IMG/VR virus record: IMGVR_UViG_3300032722_000019
Coordinates: 1 to 63,733 of that record
Source: a virus
DNA: 63,733 bases
Strand: one strand, 5' to 3'
This document shows positions 24,531 to 32,230 of the stretch, piece by piece. The position numbers were made by a program, and so were the translations under genes. The notes below the pieces were generated by a model. That model made no database searches. It saw only the letters and a list, made by a program, of their open reading frames with translations, and had not been told where the DNA came from. The stretch's first letter is position 1, and the number at the start of each line of letters is the position of its first letter.

Positions 24531-25031
24531 CTACGGACCCATCCACTGGCCCTCGTACCAGGCCGAAAGCGCGCGGTACAGCGCCTGCGGCTCGGCCGGG
24601 AGCTCCGCCACCTCCGAGAGCTCCCGCACCGTGGCCCCGTGGGCGTAGCGCATCACGAACGGCCTCCAGGACCGCGCCCCAGTCCTCACCCCGGCCACGA
24701 ACGCCGTGATGACTTGCCGGTGGGCCGCGCGGGCGTGCCACTCCCTCTGGCTGTCCTCTATGCCGCTGAGCGCCAGCCGGGTGCCCCCGGCCCCCAGGGT
24801 GGCCACCTTGAGCTCGCAGGGTAGGAGCACCCTCAGACTCCTCCGGGAAGAAGGGTTCATACCCGTCATCTCGGACACTGATAGCACCACTCCTAGCGTC
24901 AGGTCCGGGGCCCCCGAGCCCGACCCCCAGCCCCGCCGCCGGGCCGACCCTCGACCCACCGGCTCCCGCCCGTCCACCCAGCCGGGCCAGCCGCCCCGCA
25001 GCCAGTCCCTGAAGTCCGACTCCTCGCTCAC
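24531..25031 (-). CDS. Hypothetical protein, last gene of the minus-strand early block
   Basis: The product has 166 residues and a GTG start overlapping the previous stop (GTGA). N-terminal Trp/Gly-rich part (DWLRGGWPGWVDG); the second half is helical with a possible HTH-like segment (GATVRELSEVAELPAEPQAL). Its stop lies just beyond the late promoter. It could be a regulator but no family was recognised. Confidence 0.5.
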   Translation of the reverse strand: MSEESDFRDWLRGGWPGWVDGREPVGRGSARRRGWGSGSGAPDLTLGVVLSVSEMTGMNPSSRRSLRVLLPCELKVATLGAGGTRLALSGIEDSQREWHARAAHRQVITAFVAGVRTGARSWRPFVMRYAHGATVRELSEVAELPAEPQALYRALSAWYEGQWMGP

Positions 25032-25381
25032 GACTCCACCGTCCCGCTCATGACGATGCCGAGGGCCTGCCAGAGCTCCGTGGTGGTCAGCTCTGGGAAC
25101 AGGACCCACTCGTCCTTGAACGAGCCGCCAAACGCCCGGCAGAGCACGAGCTTGACCGCCCTGCGCTCGTCCCTGGTCCAAGAGTTTTCTCCGTACAGTC
25201 CGGTGAGCGAGAACCTCACCCATCCCTTGGGCATCTTGCGGTTTCTCGCCGACGCCCTGCTCATCCTCACGCGGCTGTCCGGACACTTCCGCATCAACTC
25301 CGTCAGTGCCACCGCTGCTTGGACGCAGCGCAGCCTGTGCAGGGTCCTGTTACCCACCCTCGTCATCGTGCCGTCAGTCAT
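25028..25381 (-). CDS. Hypothetical basic protein
   Basis: The product has 117 residues. Basic N-terminal half (RVGNRTLHRLRCVQAAVALT, RMSRASARNRKMPKGW); aromatic-rich C-terminal half ending in TTTELWQALGIVM. An internal ATG at codon 6 is an alternative start. It lies between the iteron cluster and the gene at 24531, so it may take part in replication, but nothing in the sequence proves that. Confidence 0.5.
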   Translation of the reverse strand: MTDGTMTRVGNRTLHRLRCVQAAVALTELMRKCPDSRVRMSRASARNRKMPKGWVRFSLTGLYGENSWTRDERRAVKLVLCRAFGGSFKDEWVLFPELTTTELWQALGIVMSGTVES

Positions 25382-25423
25382 CCATCGTCTCCTCGGTAGA
25401 AAGCCTAGAAAATTAGCCCGGAC

Positions 25424-25809
25424 GTATCCGCCCCTCGAGCCCCCTTAAGGGGGAGGCTCGCTAGGGGCGGAAACATCCTCCTGTCCGGCCGTATCCGCCC
25501 CGCCATACGAAAGGGATACGGGGCGGATACTTTTAATTTGATTACTGCGCCCCGTAAGGTATTGCAGAACCAGTTCAATTTGATTTAAAGTATCCGCCCC
25601 TTTCCCGCGGGGCGGATACGCCTCTGGGTTTTTACGGGCAACCCACGTTTTCTGACCGATTCCGTAGAAGCCACGTTTTGCTGGCGGGGCGGATACCCGC
25701 GAATAAGGCGCAATCCGGGCGAGGTACGTTCTTGGCTCGTTTTGCAGCATTATCCAACAGCGTGCTCCGGGCTCGCAAAAGTATCCGCCCCCGAATGAGG
25801 GGCGGATAC
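25424..25809. repeat. Cluster of eight 11-bp repeats (candidate origin iterons)
   Basis: GTATCCGCCCC or its complement occurs at 25424, 25491, 25520(c), 25590, 25609(c), 25686(c), 25781 and 25799(c): four copies in each direction. Pairs 25491/25520, 25590/25609 and 25781/25799 face each other as inverted repeats; the last two have 8- and 7-base spacers. AT-rich stretches (TTTTAATTTGATTACTG, CAATTTGATTTAAAG) lie between copies, rare in this genome. Repeats plus AT-rich DNA near the primase-helicase operon suggest a replication origin; a multi-operator control region is the alternative. Confidence 0.7.
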
Positions 25810-25907
25810 TCCTCGGCCGCCCCGGACAGGGTGTAGAGCAGGCCGACGAGCAGCCCCAGGACCACCCCTGCGGCCGCCCAGCACCACAGCGTGCGGGCGG
25901 GGTTCAC
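25632..25907 (-). CDS. Possible small membrane protein reading into the iteron region
   Basis: GTG 25907 overlaps the previous stop (GTGA). The first 40 residues have one clear membrane span (AAAGVVLGLLVGLLYTL). After the span the frame runs through iterons 6-8 and gives an irregular 50-residue tail, so the natural end may be non-functional or the gene may be truncated by the repeat region. The membrane part looks real; the tail is doubtful. Confidence 0.4.
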   Translation of the reverse strand: MNPARTLWCWAAAGVVLGLLVGLLYTLSGAAEEYPPLIRGRILLRARSTLLDNAAKRAKNVPRPDCALFAGIRPASKTWLLRNRSENVGCP

Positions 25908-26071
25908 GAGGGGTCTCCCGGCGGGGCTGGGGCCCTGCCTTCGCTCTCCAGGAGGGCGCGCAGGGCCGCCCTCGTGAGGGTTATCGAGACGGCCTGGTCG
26001 CCCTCCTTCTCGCACCTCTCCAGAGCCCTGCGGAGGTACCCCCACGCCCGGTCGGCGACGTCCCGGGTCAC
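25904..26071 (-). CDS. Small helical protein
   Basis: The product has 55 residues, GTG start at 26071 inside a threefold GTGACCC repeat that also holds the stop of the previous gene. Regular amphipathic helices (ADRAWGYLRRALERCEKEG, RAALRALLESEG) and good codon use suggest a real gene, although it is overprinted by a longer frame with poor composition. Unknown function. Confidence 0.5.
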   Translation of the reverse strand: MTRDVADRAWGYLRRALERCEKEGDQAVSITLTRAALRALLESEGRAPAPPGDPS

Positions 26072-26331
26072 GGGTCACGGGTCACGGGGTCCTCGGGCCG
26101 GTGCTCCACGGCCCAGGGCGTGACTAGGGAGTCCGGGCAGAGCTCGTCCGGTCCGTGATGAGGCCGCTCCTCCGGCCAGTACCGCGCCTCGGTACGGAGG
26201 TGCTCCCCGGTGGCGAGGAGGTAGGTTCCCTCGTGCCGCGTCTTGTAGTACAGGACGCCCCTGTACTCGAACAGCCCGTGGCCGCGGGGGAGCCGGTCGA
26301 ACCGGCAGGCCGCGCCCTTCAGGAGCCTCAT
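26068..26331 (-). CDS. Hypothetical protein
   Basis: The product has 87 residues and starts at ATG 26331, overlapping the previous stop (ATGA). Beta-type pattern (RGHGLFEYRGVLYYKTRHEG, YLLATGEHLRTEARYW). Unknown. Its end contains three tandem GTGACCC units. Confidence 0.5.
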   Translation of the reverse strand: MRLLKGAACRFDRLPRGHGLFEYRGVLYYKTRHEGTYLLATGEHLRTEARYWPEERPHHGPDELCPDSLVTPWAVEHRPEDPVTRDP

Positions 26332-27377
26332 CGGTCGGTCCCTCCCAGTGGGTCGAAGGCCTCGCCCAGGAGCTCCTCCAGCTCCCTGATCGAGGCCTTG
26401 CCGCGGAACAGCGCCAGGGTGTCGCGTCCCGAGCGCCGTCCCACGGAGGGGTCCAGCAGGTGGTCCGTCCACATGTCTCGGAGCACCCTGAGGAGCCGCT
26501 CCCGGACCGCCGCGCCGGGCTCCCCCGGGCTCGCGCTCCGCGACTCCTCGATGCCCTTGAGAACTCCCCTCAGCGCGTCGGCGGCCTCCAGGACGTCGTC
26601 CGGGTGGACGAAGTGAGAGGCCGGGCTCAGGTTGGGGCGCCCCTCCACGAAGCAGGGCTTGTGGAGGTCGAGCAGCCACTGGCACACCCGTGAGAGGCGC
26701 TCCCTCCGCACGGGCTGGTCGGCCACTGGGTCCTTCCCCCTCGGCCGAGTGTTGGACCAGGCCTCGGTTATGATGGCGCCGGCTTCCTCTGCCGAGCAAT
26801 CCAGAAGGCTCCTCGGCTTCGCGCGATCCTGGGCGCCGTCCTTGGTCCTCAGACCCTTGCCGGCCGTGCCGCGCCAGCGTCCCCACCAGTCGGCCCAGGC
26901 CTCCCCCTCGGTCCGCCAGCCCTCCGTCCTGTGGTCGCAGTTCGGGCAGCGGACGAAGAAGATGCACCCCACCGTGCCGAGCGTCACGCCCCTCTGGAGC
27001 TCCGGACGGCTCTCCGGGCAGCAGGAGAGCGGGAGGTCGCGGGCGAACCTGACCCCTTCCTCGGAGACGAGCTTGACCTCGGGCTGGTCTGCCGCTCGGG
27101 CCTGTGTGCCGTCCGGCGTAGGGGTCCCGCGCCTGCGCGGCTGCCAGACCTCCCGGCTGAACCGCGCCATGTCGGCCGCGCACGAGAAGGCCTCGTTGAC
27201 CATCTCGCCGTCTTCCTTGGGCCGGAGACCAGCCTCTATGTCGGAGCGTCGACTCCGGGCCCAGGCCCTCACGAGGTCGGCGGCGCGGGGGTCCCGGCCC
27301 AGCAGGACGAACATCGGCTCGTCGGGCTCGGCATTGCGGTGGCAGTCGAACTGCCCGGGGTTGTTCTTCGTGCCCAT
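26328..27377 (-). CDS. Conserved phage protein fused to a zinc-ribbon-like region
   Basis: The product has 349 residues, start ATG 27377 overlapping the previous stop (ATGA). The first 45 residues (FDCHRNAEPDEPMFVLLGRD, ADLVRAWARSR) match a small conserved phage protein usually about 90 residues long. Around 125-165 a Cys-rich segment (LSCCPE..., VRCPNCDHRTEGWRTEGEAW, WADWWGRW) resembles Lar-type zinc ribbons with their trailing Trp motif. The C-terminal 180 residues are helical. This looks like a domain fusion; Lar proteins relieve restriction in enterobacterial systems, but that role here is conjecture. Confidence 0.55.
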   Translation of the reverse strand: MGTKNNPGQFDCHRNAEPDEPMFVLLGRDPRAADLVRAWARSRRSDIEAGLRPKEDGEMVNEAFSCAADMARFSREVWQPRRRGTPTPDGTQARAADQPEVKLVSEEGVRFARDLPLSCCPESRPELQRGVTLGTVGCIFFVRCPNCDHRTEGWRTEGEAWADWWGRWRGTAGKGLRTKDGAQDRAKPRSLLDCSAEEAGAIITEAWSNTRPRGKDPVADQPVRRERLSRVCQWLLDLHKPCFVEGRPNLSPASHFVHPDDVLEAADALRGVLKGIEESRSASPGEPGAAVRERLLRVLRDMWTDHLLDPSVGRRSGRDTLALFRGKASIRELEELLGEAFDPLGGTDR

Positions 27378-27646
27378 CAGGCGTCCTCCTCCACGTGCAG
27401 GGTGGCGCGCAGCCTCTTCGTGAGGCGGTCCAGGTTCATGCTGACCAAGGCCCCGTCCTTGACCCGGATGACCGTCGAGGTAGTCCCGTCGGCGACCGCG
27501 CGGGTCTTCAGGTAGACCGTGCGAGGATCCAGGTAGATCGTGCGATTGGGGTCCGTGTCGAGGGGCAGCCTGAAGCACGCCCCCGGCTCCAGTTCCTTGA
27601 GGGTGACGGCCCCCTCCTCGTCGTTCTTGCTCCACTCCACGTCCAT
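27377..27646 (-). CDS. Hypothetical small beta-rich protein
   Basis: The product has 89 residues (LEPGACFRLPLDTDPNRTIY, STVIRVKDGALVSMNLD), with a pattern of short beta strands. Good ribosome site (GAGAAGAAGGAGAAG). Not recognised. Confidence 0.5.
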   Translation of the reverse strand: MDVEWSKNDEEGAVTLKELEPGACFRLPLDTDPNRTIYLDPRTVYLKTRAVADGTTSTVIRVKDGALVSMNLDRLTKRLRATLHVEEDA

Positions 27647-27699
27647 CTTCTTCTCCTTCTTCTCTGATAATCAAACGACGTGTTTTGAATTCTTTGAAA

Positions 27700-28002
27700 T
27701 CAGCGGTAGAGCCGGCGGTCGCGTTCCCTGCGACGGCGCTCGGCGCGGTTGCGCGGGGGTGGCTCGGGCTCCGGGAGCGCCTCGATCATCTGCCGAGCGA
27801 CCTCCTCCATGTTCGGCACCGGCGTGGCATCCAGCGGCTCGGGGACCCCGGGCAGCGCGACGGGCGTGATCCCGAGCAGCGTGTAGGCCTCCCGCAGCAG
27901 CCTGATGGAGTGGCCCGCGACGCCGACCACCACCACGACGCTGTCCTCGGCGGGGTCGTCCCAGGTGACCGGCTCGTCCGCGATGATGAATGTCTTGGTC
28001 AC
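27700..28002 (-). CDS. Hypothetical protein
   Basis: The product has 100 residues. N-terminal alpha/beta part (TFIIADEPVTWDD, DSVVVVVGVAGHSIRLLREA) and a highly basic C-terminus (PPPRNRAERRRRERDRRLYR) that may bind nucleic acid. Not recognised. Confidence 0.5.
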   Translation of the reverse strand: MTKTFIIADEPVTWDDPAEDSVVVVVGVAGHSIRLLREAYTLLGITPVALPGVPEPLDATPVPNMEEVARQMIEALPEPEPPPRNRAERRRRERDRRLYR

Positions 28003-28016
28003 GTGAGTCCTCTATG

Positions 28017-28358
28017 CTATGCGCTATCGATCGGGGCAATCGGTGGTCTACATGACGGCCTCCCGGGCTGCGACTCAGTCAACTCTGTCGCCGAGTATGT
28101 AGTCAACCCTATAGCGCGGATCGGCCCGCGGGTCAAGGGTCTTACGGGACGAAGCACCACCCGGGCGCTGTACGGCGTGTTCCACGACCGATCCTTCTCC
28201 TCCACGCGGAACTCGCCTCTCAATTCCGGCACGCCCGTGAAGGTCAGCCGCTGGCCTACTTCGACATCGTGGTAGCCGATCTCTATGACGGGCCAGTCGC
28301 GCCGACGCCTGCGCGCCCTCTGCTTCCTGCGACGCGCCTTGTTCACTCGCTCCTCCAC
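28017..28358 (-). CDS. Hypothetical protein with a strongly basic N-terminus
   Basis: The product has 113 residues. Residues 6-20 are almost all Arg/Lys (NKARRRKQRARRRRRDW), then a beta segment (VEVGQRLTFTGVPELRGEFR). Overlaps the end of the next upstream gene by 16 bases. It may be a nucleic acid binder or a basic small domain; not recognised. Confidence 0.45.
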   Translation of the reverse strand: MEERVNKARRRKQRARRRRRDWPVIEIGYHDVEVGQRLTFTGVPELRGEFRVEEKDRSWNTPYSARVVLRPVRPLTRGPIRAIGLTTYSATELTESQPGRPSCRPPIAPIDSA

Positions 28359-28651
28359 TGCTCGGGGTCGAGTCCGTCCAGCACACCTAGCTCTAGGAAC
28401 ATCCTCTCGTAGTTCTTCGCCTGAGTTCGGATCATGTTCCTGCCGACCTCGTTATCGGGGATGCTATAGGTTGTATCGATCCGGAGTATCCTCTCCTTAA
28501 CGAGCGCTTCCAGGACCGGGCGGCGCAGGTGGGGAGGTAGCCTGTGAAGAACGCAGACGTCCCTCATCAACTGTTCGTCCAGGAAACGCGCCTTCTCGTC
28601 TACCTCGAGGTGGGCTGTCATGATGGCACGGTGTCTGTCCAGAAAATTCAT
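28343..28651 (-). CDS. Hypothetical helical protein downstream of primase-helicase
   Basis: The product has 102 residues, helical and charged (HLEVDEKARFLDEQLMRDVC, RPVLEALVKERILRID). The ATG at 28651 overlaps the primase-helicase stop (ATGA), which suggests a linked role in replication. Not recognised. Confidence 0.5.
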   Translation of the reverse strand: MNFLDRHRAIMTAHLEVDEKARFLDEQLMRDVCVLHRLPPHLRRPVLEALVKERILRIDTTYSIPDNEVGRNMIRTQAKNYERMFLELGVLDGLDPEQWRSE

Positions 28652-30678
28652 TTCTTCCCCATCCCAAATGTAGGTTTCTTGAAGAGGTAGAAGTGCTCCT
28701 CCTCGGCCGGGCGGTAGGCCTCCACCAGCGCGGCCACCAGCTCGCCGCGCACCTCGGAGCTCCTCTTGCCCATCATCACGTCCTCCAGGGACCAGCGCGC
28801 GTAGCCCGGGGGCGGCTGGGCGCGGCCGGCGGTGCGCGCCACCGCCAGGCCCTCGCCCTCGCAGGACTCCAGCGCGCGCTTGGCGCGGGTCATCATCACC
28901 ATCATCCGTGCCCGGAGGTCGTCCTCCTGGCGGGCAGAGCGCGCCCTCTGCCTCTGCTCGCGGCGCTCCTCCGGCGTGACGGCCTGCATCAGGCTGACCG
29001 TCCGGTACAGGGCCGTCTGGCGCTGCCCCCAGGGCGTGTCTATCGCCTCCTCGCTGACCTGCGTGTGGACCTCGTACAGAGACGTGGTGGGCTCGAAGCG
29101 TCGCTTGCCCAGCGAGACGAAGCGCGTGGTGGGCGGGGGGTCATCGGGGTCCTGCTTGGGCGGCAGCGCCACGAATATCTCTCCCGTGGTGTCGGCGGCC
29201 CAGGCCCCCGCGCCGCGGGCCGACAGGTCCTCGCCCTCGGAGAACTTGAGGGCCTTGGCCACGTGCATGGTGGCCCAGAGGCTGGCGTCGCCTATGCCCG
29301 CCCGCAGCGCGGCAACCGCGGCGGACACCTCGCTGTTGGCGTTCTCGTCGGAGAGGGCCACGGTGGCCGGGACGGTGTCCAGGACCACCAGCGGCGTGGG
29401 GGAGTACCCGTCCGCCTCCTGGCGGTAGCCCTCGGCCTCGTCCGCCCTCATCAGGTCGAGCAGGGTCTTGCGCCAGACCGCGGCCTCCGCGCGCTTGGCG
29501 GGGATCAGCTTGAACCAGCGGTCGAACTCGGAGTGGGCGGCCCCGATCTGCCCCGCCAGCTTCATGCCGCGGATGATGCGCTGGCACTGGTGGACGTCCT
29601 CGGTCACGAAGTAGACGCGGCGCCTCAGGTAGGGCCGGGCCAGCCCCTCCACCTCCGCCAGGTGGGCCACCACCAGCGTCAGCGCCACCAGGATGGAGGA
29701 CTTGCCCACGCCGGCGGACCCCGCGACCACCACCATGCCCGTGGCCACGAAGCCGTCCAGCACGAACTCCACGGGCTGCCCGCGGCCGAAGTCCACCGGG
29801 ATCGCGGTGGCCAGCAGGTCCATCCCCTGGCGCTCGCGGGGGTCCCAGCCGGCGGCCTTGGCCCAGGCGAACACCGAGCGCCAGGGCGCGTAGGGGAGGC
29901 CCGTGTTGGCGAACTTGCGCCGGTTCTCGGCCTCGTCGAACTTGGGGCTGCGCCGCGCCCACTCCAGGAACAGGTCCTCCCCGCCCTCCACCTTCTGGAG
30001 TGCCAGCGCCACGGACACCCAGGTGTGGTAGGGCGAGGGGTCCAGGTAGGTCAGCGCGTGGCGCAGGTCGCGCAGCTGGGCCTCCTCCAGCGCCTCCATC
30101 GGGCGGGCGAGCAGCGCGGCCTGGTCCGCCGGGGGGCCGGAGCCCGCGCGGTCGTACAGGTCGGCGGGCTCGCCGTCCCTGATCTCGTCCAGGGTGACGC
30201 CGAAGTAGCGGCCCAGCGAGTACCACTCGTGGCCCCGCTCGTGGTCCACCCGGGCGGCGAAGGGGCGGCCGTAGGAGATGCAGTGCCACCCGCCGCCCGA
30301 CACGCTGCGCTCGATGTAGCCAGGCATGTTCCCGACCTCCGAGGCCGTGGGGTCTGCATCATGGTCGAAGCCCTGCCACGCCCCGCCCATGCCGTCCGAC
30401 CCCAGGGCGAATCCCAGGTGCAGCGTACCGCCGGACTCCTTGACCGCCCTGTGGGCCTGCTCGAAGGTGGCCAGCTGGGCCAGGTCCTCGGGGGTGTCGG
30501 TCTTCTCGCGGGGGCCGCCGCTGAGGTAGAAGGGGTTCTTGGGGGGCTTCTTGCCCGGCATCGTGATGGGGCCGTAGCGCCAGACCAGCCAGCGGCGGGC
30601 CAGCTTCATCAGCTGGAGCGTCGTGAGGCCCTGGCGCGGGTCGTCCCGCCGGACCGTGTAGGCGCTGATGTCCACCAT
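28648..30678 (-). CDS. Primase-helicase (prim-pol-like N-terminus with RepA-like ATPase)
   Basis: The product has 676 residues. The N-terminal 170 residues hold WQGFDHDAD and SVSGGGWHCISYGRP, as in bifunctional primase-polymerase domains. Residues about 200-270 (LRDLRHALTYLDPSPYHTWV, GGEDLFLEWARRSPKFDE) resemble a PriCT-type domain. The RecA-fold helicase domain carries Walker A AGSAGVGKSS (about 318-327) and a Walker B-like LVVLDTVPATVAL. It is expected to unwind and prime phage DNA. It is the first gene of the minus early block, close to the divergent promoter region and upstream of the iteron cluster. Confidence 0.82.
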   Translation of the reverse strand: MVDISAYTVRRDDPRQGLTTLQLMKLARRWLVWRYGPITMPGKKPPKNPFYLSGGPREKTDTPEDLAQLATFEQAHRAVKESGGTLHLGFALGSDGMGGAWQGFDHDADPTASEVGNMPGYIERSVSGGGWHCISYGRPFAARVDHERGHEWYSLGRYFGVTLDEIRDGEPADLYDRAGSGPPADQAALLARPMEALEEAQLRDLRHALTYLDPSPYHTWVSVALALQKVEGGEDLFLEWARRSPKFDEAENRRKFANTGLPYAPWRSVFAWAKAAGWDPRERQGMDLLATAIPVDFGRGQPVEFVLDGFVATGMVVVAGSAGVGKSSILVALTLVVAHLAEVEGLARPYLRRRVYFVTEDVHQCQRIIRGMKLAGQIGAAHSEFDRWFKLIPAKRAEAAVWRKTLLDLMRADEAEGYRQEADGYSPTPLVVLDTVPATVALSDENANSEVSAAVAALRAGIGDASLWATMHVAKALKFSEGEDLSARGAGAWAADTTGEIFVALPPKQDPDDPPPTTRFVSLGKRRFEPTTSLYEVHTQVSEEAIDTPWGQRQTALYRTVSLMQAVTPEERREQRQRARSARQEDDLRARMMVMMTRAKRALESCEGEGLAVARTAGRAQPPPGYARWSLEDVMMGKRSSEVRGELVAALVEAYRPAEEEHFYLFKKPTFGMGKK

Positions 30679-30951
30679 CAGCGAGAGCCTGCTTTTACTG
30701 TCAAGACGCTTCCCCCGCTCCTAGCCGGAAGAAGGTGGTGCTGTGCACGGGTCTCCGAGCGTGGGGGCTAGGGAGGGTACCTGGGCGCTTCCACTATCGC
30801 ACCGGGAGCGACCCGGTTCGCTTGGCGATCGTCTTCTTCCTGCCCCTGATCATCGGGCCGCCGATCCCAAAAGGCAACCAGGAAAACGCCGCGCAACGCC
30901 CTCAGTGGCGTCCGGTTTCGCCGAGACGAGTAAAATAAATTTTGCCGGTGG
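30679..30951. other. Divergent intergenic region between the two early blocks
   Basis: About 270 bases without a supported gene. A TTGACA at 30692-30697 on the minus strand lies 14-19 bases upstream of the primase-helicase start, too close for a normal promoter for that ATG. An AT-rich stretch (GTAAAATAAATTTTG) at 30929-30943 precedes the plus-strand promoter and may be an UP element. Short open frames here lack convincing ribosome sites. Confidence 0.4.
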
Positions 30952-30991
30952 GTAACTTTCCGCTTTACTTCTGACGCGGCGAGGTTATAAT
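30952..30991 (+). promoter_or_regulatory. Early promoter, plus strand, shared motif copy 1
   Basis: GTAACTT (30952-30958), TTTACT as -35 (30964-30969), 16-base spacer and a perfect TATAAT (30986-30991). It aligns without gaps to copies at 33430, 49644 and (minus strand) 24512. An AT-rich block lies directly upstream. It should drive the plus-strand genes from 31022. Confidence 0.8.
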
Positions 30992-31021
30992 GGGGGCATA
31001 GCAACTAGCAAGGAGGCTCTC

Positions 31022-31237
31022 ATGAGCGACGTCGACACCACCCTCACCTCGGCCCAGGCCGAGCTCTTCAAGGACCCCGCGATCGAGGCCGCGTTCCAGG
31101 CCTGGGTGGCGGAGGCCCGCAAGGGGGCCACGGCCGCGGATCGGCTCAGGGGTGCCCTGACCCGCAAGCAGTTCCTGATGCGCATCCGCGCGCTCATTCA
31201 GAGCGGTGCCATCGAGGCGGCCCGCGGGGAGGGCTGA
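31022..31237 (+). CDS. Hypothetical small helical protein, first plus-strand early gene
   Basis: The product has 71 residues, helical (QAELFKDPAIEAAFQAWVAE, TRKQFLMRIRALIQSGAIE). A strong AAGGAGG ribosome site lies 7 bases before the ATG, and the promoter copy 1 is directly upstream, so it should be among the earliest and most abundant products. A host take-over role is possible but unproven. Confidence 0.6.
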   Translation: MSDVDTTLTSAQAELFKDPAIEAAFQAWVAEARKGATAADRLRGALTRKQFLMRIRALIQSGAIEAARGEG

Positions 31238-31240
31238 GCG

Positions 31241-31423
31241 ATGGGCACCTCCTTCCCCTGGGTGTACGACGACGGCGGCCGCCCGGCCGCGCCTTCCCCA
31301 CCCCGCTCCTCTTCAAGGGCGACCGGCAGGTGGGGTACGTCTCCTACAACGGTCGCGTCTGGGCCGGCACGCCGCAGGACTGCAAGCCCGACGCCACCCT
31401 TCCCCCTCTACGACAACCGCTGA
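31241..31423 (+). CDS. Small protein with an apparently double-shifted frame
   Basis: The annotated frame gives 60 residues, but only the start (MGTSFPWVYDDGGRPA) and end (LYDNR) look natural. Between about 31288 and 31400 the natural protein sequence lies in the next frame (FPTPLLFKGDRQVGYVSYNG, RVWAGTPQDCKPDATLP). A missing base near GGCCGCGCC and an extra C in the CCCCC run near 31401 would restore one protein of about 60 residues. Sequencing indels are the simplest cause. Confidence 0.45.
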   Translation: MGTSFPWVYDDGGRPAAPSPPRSSSRATGRWGTSPTTVASGPARRRTASPTPPFPLYDNR

Positions 31424-31429
31424 GACGAG

Positions 31430-32089
31430 ATGTCTGGATTTTCTTTCATCGACCTGTTCGCCGGCATCGGGAGCCTCCGCAGGGGCTTCGAGGGTGCCGG
31501 CGGCCGCTGCGTCTACACCTCGGAGTGGAACCCCAAGTCCCAGCAGACCTACAGGGCTAACTTCCCGCACGACGGGCACGGCATCGACGGCGACATCACC
31601 AAGGTGGACGCCGCTGCCGTGCCCGACCACGACGTGCTCCTGGCGGGCTTCTTCTGCCAGCCGTTCTCCATCGCGGGGGTCTCCGCCCGGAACAGCCTGG
31701 GCAGGGCCCACGGCTTCGCCTGCGAGGCGCAGGGCACCCTCTTCTTCGACGTGGCCCGCATTCTCAGGGAGAAGAGGCCCGCCGCGTTCCTGCTCGAGAA
31801 CGTCCGCAACCTTGTGTCCCACGACGGGGGTAACACGTTCCGCGTCATCCGCGGCGTCCTCGAGGAGGAGCTCGGCTACCGCGTCAGCTGGCGCGTCATC
31901 AACTCGCGGTCGTGGGTCCCCCAGAGCCGCAACCGGGTCTTCATCGCGGGCTTCAGGGACCACGGCCACTTCTCCCTAGGCACCCTGCTGGCGCCGCGTC
32001 CCGCACGCCGACCGCCGGGCGTTCTACAAGGCCGCCCGGGAGGGCACCAATGCCGAGTATCGGGCCGCGATGGAGAACGTCCTGACTAA
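31430..32089 (+). CDS. Cytosine-C5 DNA methyltransferase, shortened and frame-broken
   Basis: Motif [20 protein letters not shown], motif IV with C76 but FCQ instead of PCQ ([12 protein letters not shown]), motif VI ENVRNL at 123 and motif [16 protein letters not shown] at 165 identify the family. After residue 180 the frame loses sense; the natural continuation ([15 protein letters not shown] to KSFEAR, TGA 32108) lies one frame over. Even when joined, the protein is about 230 residues, with no target-recognition domain or motif IX/X, against 300 or more usually. It may be inactive, a partner-dependent enzyme, or the result of an indel. The next gene starts on that TGA (TGATG). Confidence 0.72.
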   Translation: MSGFSFIDLFAGIGSLRRGFEGAGGRCVYTSEWNPKSQQTYRANFPHDGHGIDGDITKVDAAAVPDHDVLLAGFFCQPFSIAGVSARNSLGRAHGFACEAQGTLFFDVARILREKRPAAFLLENVRNLVSHDGGNTFRVIRGVLEEELGYRVSWRVINSRSWVPQSRNRVFIAGFRDHGHFSLGTLLAPRPARRPPGVLQGRPGGHQCRVSGRDGERPD

Positions 32090-32107
32090 GTCGTTCGAGG
32101 CCCGCTG

Positions 32108-32230
32108 ATGGACTCGTACGACGAAGGCTGGGAGGACTGGTTTGACGGCCTGCAGCCTCAGTCTGACGATCCCGAGTACCTGCGCGGCTGGAACGACGCC
32201 GACAACTCCTGCGAGGAGTGGCCCGGCTAA
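32108..32230 (+). CDS. Small acidic protein (40 residues)
   Basis: ATG 32108 overlaps the restored methyltransferase stop and the TAA overlaps the HNH start (TAATG). The product is very acidic (MDSYDEGWEDWFDGLQPQSD) with a YLRGWNDADN segment faintly like ribosome modulation factor. The tight coupling on both sides supports it. A DNA- or protein-mimic role is speculation. Confidence 0.5.
   Translation: MDSYDEGWEDWFDGLQPQSDDPEYLRGWNDADNSCEEWPG

Noticed and set aside
24360-24824. 154-codon plus-strand frame across the late promoter region
   Set aside because: It is opposite to the gene at 24531 and to the leader, lacks a start site signal and has shadow-like composition.
25445-25750. 101-codon minus-strand frame through the iteron cluster
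   Set aside because: It would place the 11-bp repeats in coding sequence with irregular composition and has no good ribosome site.
28693-30771. Long plus-strand frame opposite the primase-helicase
   Set aside because: Antisense shadow. The opposite strand has clear Walker and primase motifs.
30735-30938. 67-codon plus-strand frame in the divergent intergenic region
   Set aside because: It lies upstream of the mapped promoter motif with no ribosome site; one hydrophobic stretch is not enough evidence.
30768-31004. 78-codon minus-strand frame over the early promoter
   Set aside because: It lies antisense over the plus-strand promoter and leader and its composition is not protein-like.
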